Source of the DNA: DASYKT01 sp963718105
GTDB taxonomy: Bacteria; Acidobacteriota; Blastocatellia; Pyrinomonadales; Pyrinomonadaceae
Direction of reading: 5' to 3'
Assembly: GCA_963718105.1 (NCBI GenBank)
Contig: OY970352.1
Span: forward strand, 3,100,001 to 3,164,000
Length of the DNA stretch: 64,000 bases
Made by a program: the position numbers and the translations under genes. Below, piece by piece: positions 8,234 through 16,867 of the stretch (positions are counted from its first letter, which is position 1; each line of letters begins with the position of its first letter). The notes beneath the pieces were generated by a model. That model saw only the letters and a list, made by a program, of their open reading frames with translations. It was not told the origin of the DNA and did no database searches.

Positions 8234-9289
8234 ATGATGCAGGATCATGGTGGGACATTTCCCGGATATGCGAAACTAGCAGGCTCTCAAACTCCTGCTG
8301 ATCCTCCGCGCGTCAGCATCATCATTCCCAACTATAAAGCTGCCCTTCATATCGCCGAAACTCTTGACGCGGTCTTCGCGCAAACTTATTCCGACACTGA
8401 AGTTTTAGTGATCAATGACGGCTCGCCCGATACGGCAGTGTTAAAACAAGTTCTCGTCCCTTACCTGGAAAAGATCATCTTTATCGATTACCCCGAAAAT
8501 CGGGGCGCGGCGTCTGCCAGAAATGCCGGCATCACCGAAGCGCGCGGTGAGCTGATCGCCTTTGTCGATGCGGACGACGTCTGGCTGCCGGAATACCTCG
8601 CGGCCCAGCTAGATTTTTTGGATAAGAACGGCCTGGACATGGTGTATACCGATTGCACTATCTTTGGGCAGACGCCGCGCCCCGGTTTTGACATGAGGGT
8701 CAACAACCCGGCCGAAGGCCTGATCACCAGGAAACTTCTGATAGCCGGAAAATGTCATATCCTGCCGAGCGGCACCGTGGTGAAAAAAGCCTCGCTGCTT
8801 GCGGTCGGAATGTTTGACGAAACCGTACCCACGGCCGAAGATTTTGATCTTTTTATGAGGATGATCTTTGCCGGGGCGAAGATCGGATATCAGCGCAAGT
8901 GCTTATTCCGCTATCGCGTGTGGCCGGCCAGCGAGTCCGCGGACATGATGCACCGGTTTAACCGCAATATCTTTATCTGGAGGCTTTTACAAGACCGGCT
9001 GCCTTTTACCGACGAAGAAAACGAGGCGATCGAAAAGCACATAAAAGCCGAAGAAGCTTCGCTGCTGCGCACCAAAGGGCGGGTAGAAATATTAAACAGG
9101 AATTGGAAAGAGGCCGCCGATCATTTTGCGGAAGCAAAACAAATGGCGGACGAACTGGGGCTTTCCTTCAAGCATAAATTGAAACTGTCCGGCGTGCTGC
9201 TGATGCTGAAATTCGCGCCCGATCTGCTGCGGCGAATGATGGTCAAAGCGCGCCCCGAAGAAGCCGCTTTTATGCCGGATAAGATTTAA
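8234..9289 (+). CDS. Family 2 glycosyltransferase
   Basis: The ATG at 8234 (or the next codon, 8237) is chosen because the longer frame starts inside the REP unit. The 351-residue protein has a GT-A fold N-terminus: VSIIIPNYKAALHIAETLDA, then VLVINDGSPD, then ASARNAGITEARGELIAFVDADDVW with the DxD metal site, and an acceptor-side AEDFDLFMRM. The last 100 residues are helical and look TPR-like. It should transfer a sugar from a nucleotide donor, probably to an envelope polysaccharide or lipid. The acceptor cannot be predicted. The following genes (Gfo/Idh/MocA, PMT-type transferase) fit an envelope-sugar context. Confidence 0.85.
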   Translation: MMQDHGGTFPGYAKLAGSQTPADPPRVSIIIPNYKAALHIAETLDAVFAQTYSDTEVLVINDGSPDTAVLKQVLVPYLEKIIFIDYPENRGAASARNAGITEARGELIAFVDADDVWLPEYLAAQLDFLDKNGLDMVYTDCTIFGQTPRPGFDMRVNNPAEGLITRKLLIAGKCHILPSGTVVKKASLLAVGMFDETVPTAEDFDLFMRMIFAGAKIGYQRKCLFRYRVWPASESADMMHRFNRNIFIWRLLQDRLPFTDEENEAIEKHIKAEEASLLRTKGRVEILNRNWKEAADHFAEAKQMADELGLSFKHKLKLSGVLLMLKFAPDLLRRMMVKARPEEAAFMPDKI

Positions 9290-9293
9290 ACTC

Positions 9294-9412
9294 GTAGCGC
9301 CGCCGTCCCGTCCGCAAAGGCTGCTTGCAGCCTGATGTCAGTAGCGTCTGCGTTGGCCGATGCGTTTCGAACGCTCTTGCGTTCGCTGCGGACGGGACGT
9401 CCGCGCTCCCAG
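9294..9412. repeat. REP-like inverted pair (GTCCCGTCCGC subtype) with a second embedded repeat
   Basis: It opens with GTAGCGCCGCCGTCCCGTCCGC and closes with GCGGACGGGACGTCCGCGCTCCC. Inside, at about 9336-9366, is a copy of another family (TGTCAGTAGCGTCTGCGT-GGCCGATGCG) that recurs near 26551 and 54848. Confidence 0.75.
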
Positions 9413-9413
9413 T

Positions 9414-10394
9414 TTAAAAAACCTTCTCCGCATGGCTTTCGATACTATCCAAAACTTTCAGGGCCAGATTCAACGCCCGCCACCCGTCGCGCGCCGTTAC
9501 CGGCGGCGTTTCATTTTTAATTATTGAATCGATAAATGCCTCGATCTCGGCCCGCAGCGGTTCGACGTCGTTTATTTCCAGCCGGTTTATTTTGATCCCG
9601 GCGAGCGGGTGTTCGGCATTCGGGTTCATACTGGTCAGCGCCACATATTTAGTTACGTAATCCACCGCCACATAATCGCGGATCTGAAAGAACCGCATCT
9701 TGCGGATCTTTTCCGTCCCGATGCGCGAGGAAGTGATGTTCGCCACCGCGCCGTTCGCAAATTCCAGCCGCGCGTTGGCCGCGTCTACTTTATCGGTCAG
9801 GATCGGAATGCCGACCGCCCGCACATCCGCGATCTCGATGTCTTCGCCGACCAGCCATTGCACCATATCCAGATCGTGGATCATCACGTCCAGCACCACA
9901 TCCACGTCCAGCGAGCGCATCGGAAACGGCGAAACGCGGTGGATCTCAAAGTAGAGCGGCGATTTCACATGCGGGCGGAGCGCCACGATCGCCGGATTGT
10001 ATCTTTCCAGATGCCCGATCATCAGTTTAGCGCCGCCTTTTTCGGCCGCCGCGATCATGCTGTCGGCTTCGTCCAGCGTGCGCGCGATGGGCTTTTCCAC
10101 CAGCGCGTGAATACCGCGCTCCAAAAATTCGCAGGCGATCCCGGCATGAGTTTCGGTCGGCGTAACGATGGAAACCACGTCGGCTTTATCCAAAAGCTCG
10201 CGCCAGTCCGTGAAAAAACCGCAGCCGTTTTCTTCCGCTATTTGCCTCGCGGTTGCTTCGTCGCTGTCGCAAACGCCGGCAAATTCCGTTTTGCCCTCCA
10301 AGGCGAGCGCCGCGTGGTTGCGAGCATGATGCCGCCCCAGACTGCCCACGCCAATGACCGCGGTCCTTAATTTCTTATTTTCCGGCATTCGCAT
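9414..10394 (-). CDS. Gfo/Idh/MocA-family NAD(P)-dependent oxidoreductase
   Basis: The start at 10394 (MRMPENKK) or 10388 is preferred, because the longer frame runs back into a REP unit. The roughly 326-residue protein has an N-terminal Rossmann motif (VIGVGSLGRHHARN), the family signature EKPIA near residue 98, and GHLERYNPAI, which resembles the motif of UDP-GlcNAc 3-dehydrogenase-type members involved in lipid A sugar modification. The C-terminal alpha/beta domain is complete. It oxidises or reduces a sugar ring carbon, possibly of a nucleotide sugar. The UDP-GlcNAc link is an inference from one motif and would need phylogeny. Confidence 0.8.
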   Translation of the reverse strand: MRMPENKKLRTAVIGVGSLGRHHARNHAALALEGKTEFAGVCDSDEATARQIAEENGCGFFTDWRELLDKADVVSIVTPTETHAGIACEFLERGIHALVEKPIARTLDEADSMIAAAEKGGAKLMIGHLERYNPAIVALRPHVKSPLYFEIHRVSPFPMRSLDVDVVLDVMIHDLDMVQWLVGEDIEIADVRAVGIPILTDKVDAANARLEFANGAVANITSSRIGTEKIRKMRFFQIRDYVAVDYVTKYVALTSMNPNAEHPLAGIKINRLEINDVEPLRAEIEAFIDSIIKNETPPVTARDGWRALNLALKVLDSIESHAEKVF

Positions 10395-10441
10395 AATGGT
10401 AAAGTAGTTAAACTCAACTGGCAAGAAACAGCGGGCGTAAA

Positions 10442-10557
10442 CCTGGGAGCGCAGGCATCCTGCCTGCAAGTGCGGCTTGCCGCGCTAATTTGTACATAAT
10501 GAACGTGTCTATTAGATCGCTGCGCGATCTTGCAGGCAAGATGCCTGCGCTCCCAGG
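10442..10557. repeat. REP-like inverted pair (GCAGGCATC subtype)
   Basis: CCTGGGAGCGCAGGCATCC at the left and its inverted partner ending CTGCGCTCCCAGG at the right enclose GATCGCTGCGCGATC. Both arms carry the A/T variant of the core (GCAGGCAT / ATGCCTGC), unlike neighbouring loci. Confidence 0.85.
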
Positions 10558-10650
10558 AAGAGCGGGCTTTTTATTTTTAACACAACTTACAGCAGCTGAA
10601 ATTTTACATTTTCCCTTCAACTTGAAATACTTGACCCTTTCAAACTGCAA

Positions 10651-12174
10651 ATGGCAAAGCCCGATCTTAAAAGCTTTTTTCAGCCTGCCAACATTCGCTG
10701 GATATTATTTGCGCTGGTCATCTGCGCTGTCTATTTTTTCGCCATCGGAACGATCCCGCTGATCGGGCCGGACGAACCGCGCTATGCGCAGGTGGCGCGC
10801 GAAATGTTCGAGCGCGGCGATTGGGTCACGCCCACGCTGGGCGGCTATAACTGGTTTGAAAAACCGGCGCTGCTCTATTGGCTGCAGATAGTTTCCTACT
10901 ACATTTTCGGAGTTTCGGAGTTTTCCGCGCGGTTCGGGCCCGCGCTTTGCGGCCTGCTGACCGTTCTTGGCCTTTACCTGTTTGGCCGAAAGCTTTTTGA
11001 CGAGCGCTTTGCGAATTATCTCGCGATCATTTCGGCTTCAACCGTCGGCCTGCTGGTTTTTTCGCGCGGCGCGAGCTTTGACATCGTTCTTACGTTCACG
11101 GTGACCGGCGCGCTGGTCTGCTTTTTTATCGCCAATGAATCGCCCCCTAATGATGAAGCAGAAGATGATTTCGGTTTCTTTGCCGGCTTCTATATTTTTA
11201 TCGGGCTGGCGCTGCTGGCCAAAGGCCTCATCGGAATAGTGCTGCCTTTTGGCGTGATCGCTTTTTATCTTTTGCTGACCCGCCAGTTTTTCCCGGTAAA
11301 ATTTCTGACCAGCCTTTCCTGGGGGATCGTCGTCACGCTGATGGTCGCCGCCGTCTGGTACGGCCCCGTATACTTAAGGAACGGGCGGCCGTTCGTCCGG
11401 GAATTTATCATCAATCATCATTTCGCTCGGTATCTTTCGACGGTGCATGCCCACCCGCAGCCTTTTTATTTTTTCTGGCTGGTGCTGCCGGCGCTGACGT
11501 TTCCCTGGCTGCCGTTCTTATTTTCCGCGCTCGGGCGCAGTTGGAAATGGAACCTGCGCAAACCCGATTCCCCGGTCGATAAAATGCGTTTGTTTGCCGT
11601 GGCCTGGATATTGTTTCCGCTGCTGTTTTTCTCGGCTTCGGGGTCAAAGCTGCCCGGTTATATTCTTCCCGCGCTGCCCGCCTGCTGTTTATTGATAGCG
11701 GACGTGGTGGTGCGGTTTATCGGCGCCAGCCGGCTGCGCGCCTGGCTTATCAAAGGCACGGCGCTGGCGACATTTGCCTGCGTGATCATCGCGCTGGCGT
11801 TTCTGGTTCCGGGCCTGGTAAAGAACGACACGGTGAAATACGTGCTGGCCGATGCCGACGCGCGCGGTTACAACCGGGCACAAGTCATCAACCTGCACGA
11901 TACTTTTCACAGCGCCGAATTTTACGCCGCCGGCCGGCTGATCAGAAATTTGAAAGACGGCAAACAGAAAAAGTTCGAAGGCGTGGGCGATATTTTCCGC
12001 GCCTGGCAAGACCCGCTTTCCATAGACGTTAATCATAAAGTCGATCTGCCCGCCCTGGTGCTGGTGCCGCCCGCCCATTTAAATGAATTGACGGATAACC
12101 CCTGGTTCAACGCCACGGTACTGGCAAGCAATGAAGAATTTTTACTCGTCTCGCTCGATTCCGCGAAACAATAA
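10651..12174 (+). CDS. ArnT/PMT-type membrane glycosyltransferase (GT39/GT83-like)
   Basis: A 507-residue polytopic protein with about eleven hydrophobic segments. The first periplasmic loop has PDEPRYAQVAREMFERGDWV, the signature of lipid-linked-sugar transferases of the ArnT/Pmt superfamily, including the catalytic Asp-Glu pair. Further conserved pieces are YNWFEKPALLYWLQ and a C-terminal soluble part. Members move a sugar from a polyprenyl phosphate donor to lipid A, protein or another acceptor on the outer face of the inner membrane. The acceptor is not predictable here. It reads divergently from the Gfo/Idh gene across a REP pair. Confidence 0.85.
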   Translation: MAKPDLKSFFQPANIRWILFALVICAVYFFAIGTIPLIGPDEPRYAQVAREMFERGDWVTPTLGGYNWFEKPALLYWLQIVSYYIFGVSEFSARFGPALCGLLTVLGLYLFGRKLFDERFANYLAIISASTVGLLVFSRGASFDIVLTFTVTGALVCFFIANESPPNDEAEDDFGFFAGFYIFIGLALLAKGLIGIVLPFGVIAFYLLLTRQFFPVKFLTSLSWGIVVTLMVAAVWYGPVYLRNGRPFVREFIINHHFARYLSTVHAHPQPFYFFWLVLPALTFPWLPFLFSALGRSWKWNLRKPDSPVDKMRLFAVAWILFPLLFFSASGSKLPGYILPALPACCLLIADVVVRFIGASRLRAWLIKGTALATFACVIIALAFLVPGLVKNDTVKYVLADADARGYNRAQVINLHDTFHSAEFYAAGRLIRNLKDGKQKKFEGVGDIFRAWQDPLSIDVNHKVDLPALVLVPPAHLNELTDNPWFNATVLASNEEFLLVSLDSAKQ

Positions 12175-12735
12175 CTTAATTCGTGTTATTCGTGTAATTA
12201 GTGGCTGATGAAGAACGGCTTTATAGGCAAGCCCTTGTCACAAAACAAATTCCGGCAGTGTTTATAAATATGAGTTGTCTTTAAAGTTTTAAATTGCCGC
12301 TAGCGGCTTTGCCTCTAAAATCGGACTTGCCCATAAACTGCTAATATTTATAGAGTTGATAGTTAATGATTCAGCAAATCTGGGAGCGCCGGTGTCCCGC
12401 CGGCAAGATCGCGCAGCGATCTGAAAAGCCTTTAATGTTATGTGAGTTAGCGCGAACAAGTCGCGCTTGCCGGCGGGACACCGGCGCTCCCAGTAAAGCC
12501 GAATATTTACCGACAAACTTGTTTTGCCCATAAACTCCATGACTTCTTCGGCTTTATAGGCAAAGCCGTTATAATCAATGATTTGGGCTGGCTTTGGCCA
12601 AATTCTTATTTGGGCTAAAGCCCTTAAATATAAAATCTTTTCTTACCCACTAGCTAAAGCTAGTGGCAATTTAAAGAAGAATCTGCCGGGATAAATTCCT
12701 CCGGATAAATAAAATTTAAGAATAAAATTATAAAT
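12175..12735. repeat. 560-bp repeat-filled intergenic region with a REP pair at 12380-12493
   Basis: No gene is supported here. The REP pair at 12380-12493 is of the GCCGGTGTC subtype, like 8109-8218, with GATCGCGCAGCGATC inside. Around it are TTCGTGTTATTCGTGTAAT (a fragment of the CGTGTAATTTCGTGG family), several TTTATAGGCAA-GCC fragments, GGGCTAAAGCCC at 12612-12623, and the perfect hairpin CCACTAGC/GCTAGTGG at 12647-12666. The last 70 bp are AT-rich and presumably hold the promoter of the amidohydrolase gene. Confidence 0.75.
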
Positions 12736-13704
12736 ATGATAAAAAAATCGCTTCTGATTTCTCAGGTTCTTTTGCTGCTCCTTTTGATACCTGCCGTGAT
12801 GTCTGCGCAAAAACAGACTGCCCCTACGGCCGATCATCATCAGCATTTATTCAGCCCGGAGATGGCGGTGTTTCAAAAGATACAACCGATAACCGCTCAG
12901 GATGTGATCACGCTGCTGGACGCCGCCGGCATCCAGCGCGGAGTGCTTCTGTCCACGGCCTATTCTTATGGAAGGCCGGGACGCGAACCGCAGGATGAGT
13001 ATGCAAAAGTACGGGCCGAAAACGACTGGAACGGCGCTCAGGCCGCGCTGTTTCCCAAACGCCTGGTTGCTTTTTGCAGTTTCAATCCGCTCAAGGCCTA
13101 CGCGCTCGCGGAAATGGATCGCTGCTCAAAAGACCCCGATCTCCGCCGCGGGATCAAAATGCATTTCGGCAACTCCGATGTGCAGTTGGAGGTTCCCGAA
13201 CAGCTCGAAAAAATGAAGGAGATATTTCGCGCGGCAAATTCCCGCCGGATGGCGATCGTAGTGCACATGCGGGCGTCCATCTCCAAGAATCGCCCGTACG
13301 GCGCGGAGCAAGCGCGCATTTTTCTCGAGCAATTGCTTCCGCTCGCTCCTGACATTACGGTTCAGATCGCCCATCTCGCCGCATCCGGGCCGGGCTACAA
13401 CGATCCGAAAGCGCAGGAAGCGCTCGAAGTTTTTGCCGATGCCATGGCAAATCACGACCGGCGCACCAAAAACCTCTGGTTCGATATAACGACCGTGGCC
13501 GTTCCCGCAAATTCGGCCGAACTCTCGGCGCTGATCGTCAAACGCATTCGCCAGATCGGAGTGAAGAAAATACTTTACGGCACGGACGCGGCGCTGGGCG
13601 GCAACCTTGTCCCGCGCGAAAGCTGGCAGGCTTTCTGCCAACTGGCTCTGACAGAAAAAGAAAAAAACACGATCGCCAAAAATGTCGCGCCTTACTTGCG
13701 CTAG
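12736..13704 (+). CDS. Secreted amidohydrolase-family metal-dependent hydrolase
   Basis: A 322-residue protein with a signal peptide (KSLLISQVLLLLLLIPAVMS, ending near SAQ). The mature N-terminus holds DHHQHLFSPE, the HxH metal motif of the amidohydrolase superfamily (amidohydrolase_2, PF04909 type). Later conserved positions are KMHFGNS, VVHMRAS, IAHLAASGPG and YGTDAA, which supply the remaining His and Asp ligands. The TIM-barrel appears complete. The substrate is unknown; relatives include decarboxylases and lactonases, but most of those are cytoplasmic, so an exported member is slightly unusual. Confidence 0.8.
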   Translation: MIKKSLLISQVLLLLLLIPAVMSAQKQTAPTADHHQHLFSPEMAVFQKIQPITAQDVITLLDAAGIQRGVLLSTAYSYGRPGREPQDEYAKVRAENDWNGAQAALFPKRLVAFCSFNPLKAYALAEMDRCSKDPDLRRGIKMHFGNSDVQLEVPEQLEKMKEIFRAANSRRMAIVVHMRASISKNRPYGAEQARIFLEQLLPLAPDITVQIAHLAASGPGYNDPKAQEALEVFADAMANHDRRTKNLWFDITTVAVPANSAELSALIVKRIRQIGVKKILYGTDAALGGNLVPRESWQAFCQLALTEKEKNTIAKNVAPYLR

Positions 13705-13754
13705 CAGGATCTGACAGCTTTGCCCATAAAATAGGTAAGCCAAATTTTGCAGTT

Positions 13755-13855
13755 TTCGTGTTACTTCGTGTAATTTCGTGGTTCCAGTCTTAAGTCTTTG
13801 GTTCTGGAAGTTTTAATACCTGAAACCACGAAATTACACTAAAAAACACGAACAA
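13755..13855. repeat. Inverted repeat of the TTCGTGTAATTTCGTGG family
   Basis: Left arm CGTGTTACTTCGTGTAATTT, right arm AAATTACACT-AAAAAACACG, with CGTGGTT/AACCACG in register and a CTTAAGTC-containing loop. A copy in the opposite orientation is at 37007-37114 and a worn one at about 24841-24905. Confidence 0.8.
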
Positions 13856-13948
13856 AGCATAAGACAAATTTCTGATTTTACAAGCAAAACCGCTCATTAA
13901 GATAAGCTGTATTTACGCCTTTGGGCAAAAGCTGATTAAATATAACTT

Positions 13949-14248
13949 ATGGCGAAAATAGAAAACGATGACCACGTGATCCTGGTGCTCCACACACCGC
14001 GCGAAAAAATTTGGGGCGCTCTGCGCGAGATAAATCCCGCCGGTGCATTTGTGCGCGGGCTGGACTTAAACGCCTTTGATGAATTTATGCGCGCCGCCGC
14101 GGCAAATGAAATTTTCTACGGCATCGGCGAACACTTTTTTCCGATGTGGCGGATCGAGAAAGTCTCGCTCGATGAAGCCGATGGCGATATTCCTTCGCTC
14201 CACGAACAGTTGGAACACAAAACCGGGCGGATGCTGGCGGAGTTTTAG
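13949..14248 (+). CDS. Conserved hypothetical protein, about 99 residues
   Basis: A compact, soluble protein (MAKIENDDHVILVLHTPREK) containing WGALREINPAGAFVRGLDL. No catalytic or metal motif is evident. The sequence has balanced composition and a plausible fold: strand (HVILVLH), helix, strand, helix. It resembles short acidobacterial proteins of unknown function often found near housekeeping genes. It sits alone upstream of recA, separated by a 110-bp hairpin repeat. Confidence 0.6.
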   Translation: MAKIENDDHVILVLHTPREKIWGALREINPAGAFVRGLDLNAFDEFMRAAAANEIFYGIGEHFFPMWRIEKVSLDEADGDIPSLHEQLEHKTGRMLAEF

Positions 14249-14252
14249 ATGA

Positions 14253-14364
14253 GGTCAGAACCGGGAACGGTAGTGACCGGGTTTCTTATTCGACGAGCCA
14301 AGATACCCGTTATTTTTTTTCGCTGCGCTCATTTACCCGGTCACTACCGTTCCCGGTTCTGACC
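14253..14364. repeat. 110-bp hairpin repeat, GGTCAGAACCGGG family, copy 1
   Basis: Arms of about 30 bp: GGTCAGAACCGGGAACGGTA at the left and TACCGTTCCCGGTTCTGACC at the right, with a TTTTTTTTCGCTGCGCTCAT loop. Copies occur at 22706-22811 and 43590-43698. This copy and copy 3 share a right flank (CGTTGCTTTTTGACTTCAAC). The rest of the gap before recA holds AT-rich sequence and the recA promoter. Confidence 0.85.
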
Positions 14365-14516
14365 CGTTGCTTTTTGACTTCAACATTTTTCGCAACACCT
14401 ATCGCTATTAAAATCAGATATTCTTTACCTCTCAGTTAAAAACATGCTATAAAATCTCCACAAACAAAGAACTTCCACGTTCATTAAAATATTTCTGTAT
14501 TTCATGTAATTTAGTG

Positions 14517-14545
14517 TTGCATGCATGAAACATGTATGTTACATT
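14517..14545 (+). promoter_or_regulatory. Candidate sigma-70 promoter of recA
   Basis: TTGCAT at 14517-14522 and TACATT at 14540-14545 are separated by 17 bp, upstream of the AGGAG ribosome site and ATG at 14598. Overlapping palindromic words (ATGCAT, ACATGT) could serve a regulator, but I cannot match them to a known LexA site of this phylum. Confidence 0.45.
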
Positions 14546-14597
14546 GATCCTGGCTTAATCAAATCGAGAAACTCTTTTCATTTATCAGGAGCGAATA

Positions 14598-15629
14598 ATG
14601 GCAAATATAGATAAGGGCCAGGCTATCGAAGCGGCATTGGCAAACATCGAGAAAAAATTCGGCAAGGGTTCGATCATGCGCCTGGGCGAGCGCCCGGTGG
14701 AATTGGTCAGCGCTATTTCGACCGGCAGTATCAGCCTGGATGCGGCGATCGGCGTGGGCGGCATGCCGCGCGGCCGTATCATCGAGATCTACGGGCCGGA
14801 AAGCTCGGGCAAAACGACCCTGGCGCTGCACGTTGTCTCCGAAGCGCAAAAGCTGGGCGGCATCTGTGCCTATATCGATGCCGAGCATGCGATGGATCCC
14901 ACTTACGCGGGCAATCTGGGCGTGAGTATCGATGACCTGCTGATCTCGCAGCCGGATTCCGGTGAGCAGGCGCTCGAGATCGCGGAAACCCTGGTGCGTT
15001 CGAACAGTGTCGATGTGGTAGTGATCGATTCGGTGGCGGCGCTGGTGCCGCGAGCCGAGATCGACGGCGAGATGGGCGATTCCCTTCCCGGCTTGCAGGC
15101 GCGGCTGATGTCGCAGGCGCTGCGAAAACTTACGGCCATCGTCGCTCAATCAAATACCTGCTTTATCTTTATCAACCAGCTTCGTGAAAAGATCGGCGTG
15201 ATGTTCGGCTCGCCGGAAACCACCACCGGCGGCAAGGCGTTGAAATTCTATGCTACCATCCGCTGCGACATTCGCCGCATCGCTTCTATTAAGGAAGGCG
15301 ACAAAGTGGTCGGCAACCGCACCCGCGTCAAGGTCGTGAAAAATAAAGTGGCGCCGCCGTTTCGCGAATGCGAATTCGACATTATGTACGGCGAAGGCAT
15401 TTCGCGCGAAGGCGACCTGCTGGATGCGGCCGTTAATCAGGGTGTAGTGGAAAAAAGCGGCGCGTGGTTTTCCTACAAAGGCGAGCGTCTGGGACAAGGG
15501 CGCGAAAATTCCAAGACCACGCTAAAAGGCAATGAGGCTTTGAAACAGGAGATCGAAACCGAAGCCAAGATCAAACTCGGATTGATAAAGGTTGCGGCCG
15601 CAGCGGCGGGAAGCGGCGGCGAAGCCTAG
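14598..15629 (+). CDS. recA: RecA recombinase
   Basis: A 343-residue protein, normal RecA length. It polymerises on single-stranded DNA, catalyses strand exchange and triggers self-cleavage of LexA-type repressors. Landmarks are the N-terminal KGQAIEAALANIEKKFGKGS, Walker A GPESSGKTT at residues 66-74, VVVIDSVAALVPRAE for Walker B, the loop containing TTTGGKALKFYA, and an FDIMYGEGISREGDLLD segment in the C-terminal core. The C-terminus (AAAAAGSGGEA) is Ala/Gly-rich rather than strongly acidic. AGGAG lies 8 nt before the ATG. Confidence 0.98.
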   Translation: MANIDKGQAIEAALANIEKKFGKGSIMRLGERPVELVSAISTGSISLDAAIGVGGMPRGRIIEIYGPESSGKTTLALHVVSEAQKLGGICAYIDAEHAMDPTYAGNLGVSIDDLLISQPDSGEQALEIAETLVRSNSVDVVVIDSVAALVPRAEIDGEMGDSLPGLQARLMSQALRKLTAIVAQSNTCFIFINQLREKIGVMFGSPETTTGGKALKFYATIRCDIRRIASIKEGDKVVGNRTRVKVVKNKVAPPFRECEFDIMYGEGISREGDLLDAAVNQGVVEKSGAWFSYKGERLGQGRENSKTTLKGNEALKQEIETEAKIKLGLIKVAAAAAGSGGEA

Positions 15630-15631
15630 TT

Positions 15632-15780
15632 AAGGAAGAGAAAGGAAGGAAAGGAAGTTAGGGGAAATTGAGGGAAAGAAAAGAAGTAGTTTCCCCTTAA
15701 TTTCCTTCCTTCTCTAATTTCCATTCTTTCCTTTACTCTTCCTTTAATTTCCCTCAATTTCCCTTCTTCTTTCCCTCTTC
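15632..15780. repeat. Purine/pyrimidine-asymmetric inverted repeat after recA
   Basis: The left half (to about 15692) is almost pure purine (GGAAGAGAAAGGAAGG and so on). The right half is almost pure pyrimidine and contains reverse complements of the left-hand words (GGGAAATTGAGGGAAAG / CTTTCCCTC-type). It ends exactly at the stop of the convergent lipoprotein gene. It could act as a bidirectional terminator. Confidence 0.75.
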
Positions 15781-16233
15781 CTACTGCGGTTTCTTTCTCT
15801 GCTGCATTTGCTTCATCGAATCCCTTGGCCGGAGATTTCCTTGTGAAGGCGTGTTGGCCTCCATACTGGCCGCCGAATTTCCGCTCTGCTGCTGCATCAT
15901 TTTCTTGATCTCGGCAGGGCTGGGAATACCCGGGGTCGGGGTTCCCTTCGGATTCGGAGCTATTTTTATATTGCCGGGATCGATGCCCGGAATGGGCGTG
16001 GCGCCGGGCCGGTTGAGATTAATGTTAACCGCGTTGGCAGCGGGAATTCCCGGAGTGGTGCCATTTATCGGCAGCGGGCTGGTAGAAAGCCCGGCCGGCA
16101 TATGGTTCGCGTCCAGATTGGTGATCGCTGCCGTATTCGCTGAATTAACGGAGTTTCCCGTTCCGCCGCCGGCGCACGCAAAAGCGGCCATCGCCAGCAA
16201 ACAGGTCAAAATAACTGAAAATGTCTTGTACAT
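15781..16233 (-). CDS. Small Pro/Asn-rich lipoprotein
   Basis: A 150-residue protein with a lipoprotein signal peptide; the lipobox is MAAFAC, with the acylated Cys at residue 20. The mature part is low complexity, rich in Asn, Pro, Gly and Ala (NLNRPGATPIPGIDPGNI), with a Gln/Met-rich end (KMMQQQSGNSA, KQMQQRKKPQ). No domain is recognised. It should sit on the inner leaflet of the outer membrane or on the inner membrane. It converges on recA. Confidence 0.65.
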   Translation of the reverse strand: MYKTFSVILTCLLAMAAFACAGGGTGNSVNSANTAAITNLDANHMPAGLSTSPLPINGTTPGIPAANAVNINLNRPGATPIPGIDPGNIKIAPNPKGTPTPGIPSPAEIKKMMQQQSGNSAASMEANTPSQGNLRPRDSMKQMQQRKKPQ

Positions 16234-16257
16234 AAAAATAATTCCTTTACTTCTAAT

Positions 16258-16332
16258 TATGGAGCCAGGGGCTCTGCCCGCAAATGAACGCAGAGCGTTC
16301 GAAAAGAGCCGCCTGAAGGCGGTACTCGAAAC
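16258..16332. repeat. Diverged GAACGC/GCGTTC repeat upstream of the lipoprotein gene
   Basis: It contains GGAGCCAGGGGCTCTGCCCGC, AACGCAGAGCGTT and GCCGCCTGAAGGCGG, short hairpins like those in the GGAGCGC family. A related fragment (GAACGCACCGCGTTCGCCGG) is at about 41761-41805. Confidence 0.5.
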
Positions 16333-16791
16333 TTAATCCTTCCAATAATTTCTTATTCTTTGCCCCAGCATCGGGAAAGGCACGTATTCGACCTGGCGTT
16401 TCGCCTCGCGCAGCTTTTCCACCATGCGCAGCGCGCCGTCCGCATTGCGCGTATGCACGATGATCAGCGCCGAAGGCTGAACGTGCGGGTTGTCCGCCAG
16501 CCAGAAAGCGATGGCTATGCCGGTGCGTTCGTCGTCATGCTCGCTCTGCGCTTCGTAATGCTCCGGGATCAGGTCATGGTCGAGAAAAATAGCGTCATAT
16601 TTATACTTCGACAGGTAATCTTTCGCTTCCTCGATCTGATCGGTGATGTCGATCTCATCGTTCGCGAATTTTTTCCTGAACCATCTATGCCGCCGCGTGT
16701 CGTCATCGAGCAGAAACACATTGATCGGGGCACGTCCGGTCTTCAGGTCCGCGAATCCCAGTTTAATAGATAAACTTCGCCAAATTCCCAT
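16333..16791 (-). CDS. Receiver-like protein (cyclic-phosphate processing receiver type)
   Basis: A 152-residue protein. After a short N-terminal segment it has INVFLLDDDTRRHRWFR (the paired acidic residues of a receiver fold) and KYKYDAIFLDHDLIPEHY, where the LDHDL motif replaces the usual phospho-acceptor Asp strand. This matches the family described as cyclic-phosphate processing receiver domains, which carry an extra His and are proposed to act on cyclic phosphates or nucleotide ends rather than in two-component relay. A later conserved segment is ALIIVHTRNADGA. It is not next to a histidine kinase. The biochemical role is inferred from family proposals only. Confidence 0.6.
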   Translation of the reverse strand: MGIWRSLSIKLGFADLKTGRAPINVFLLDDDTRRHRWFRKKFANDEIDITDQIEEAKDYLSKYKYDAIFLDHDLIPEHYEAQSEHDDERTGIAIAFWLADNPHVQPSALIIVHTRNADGALRMVEKLREAKRQVEYVPFPMLGQRIRNYWKD

Positions 16792-16867
16792 AAATCAACA
16801 ATAGCAAAAAGCCAAATTCGGTTTAATATAGCATAGGAAACGAAGGAAAACACTTGCAGCGTGTGAG

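Noticed and set aside
8109..10650. Short frames encoding peptides such as AGILPA or GRMPALPG
   Set aside because: These are translations of the REP palindromes and recur at every copy; they also extended several gene starts artificially (8171, 10469, 27659).
14469..14482. LexA box GAAC-N6-GTTC upstream of recA
   Set aside because: The spacing differs from the known GAAC-N4-GTTC site, the match is 116 bp from the ATG and upstream of the best promoter, and I do not know the LexA motif of this phylum.
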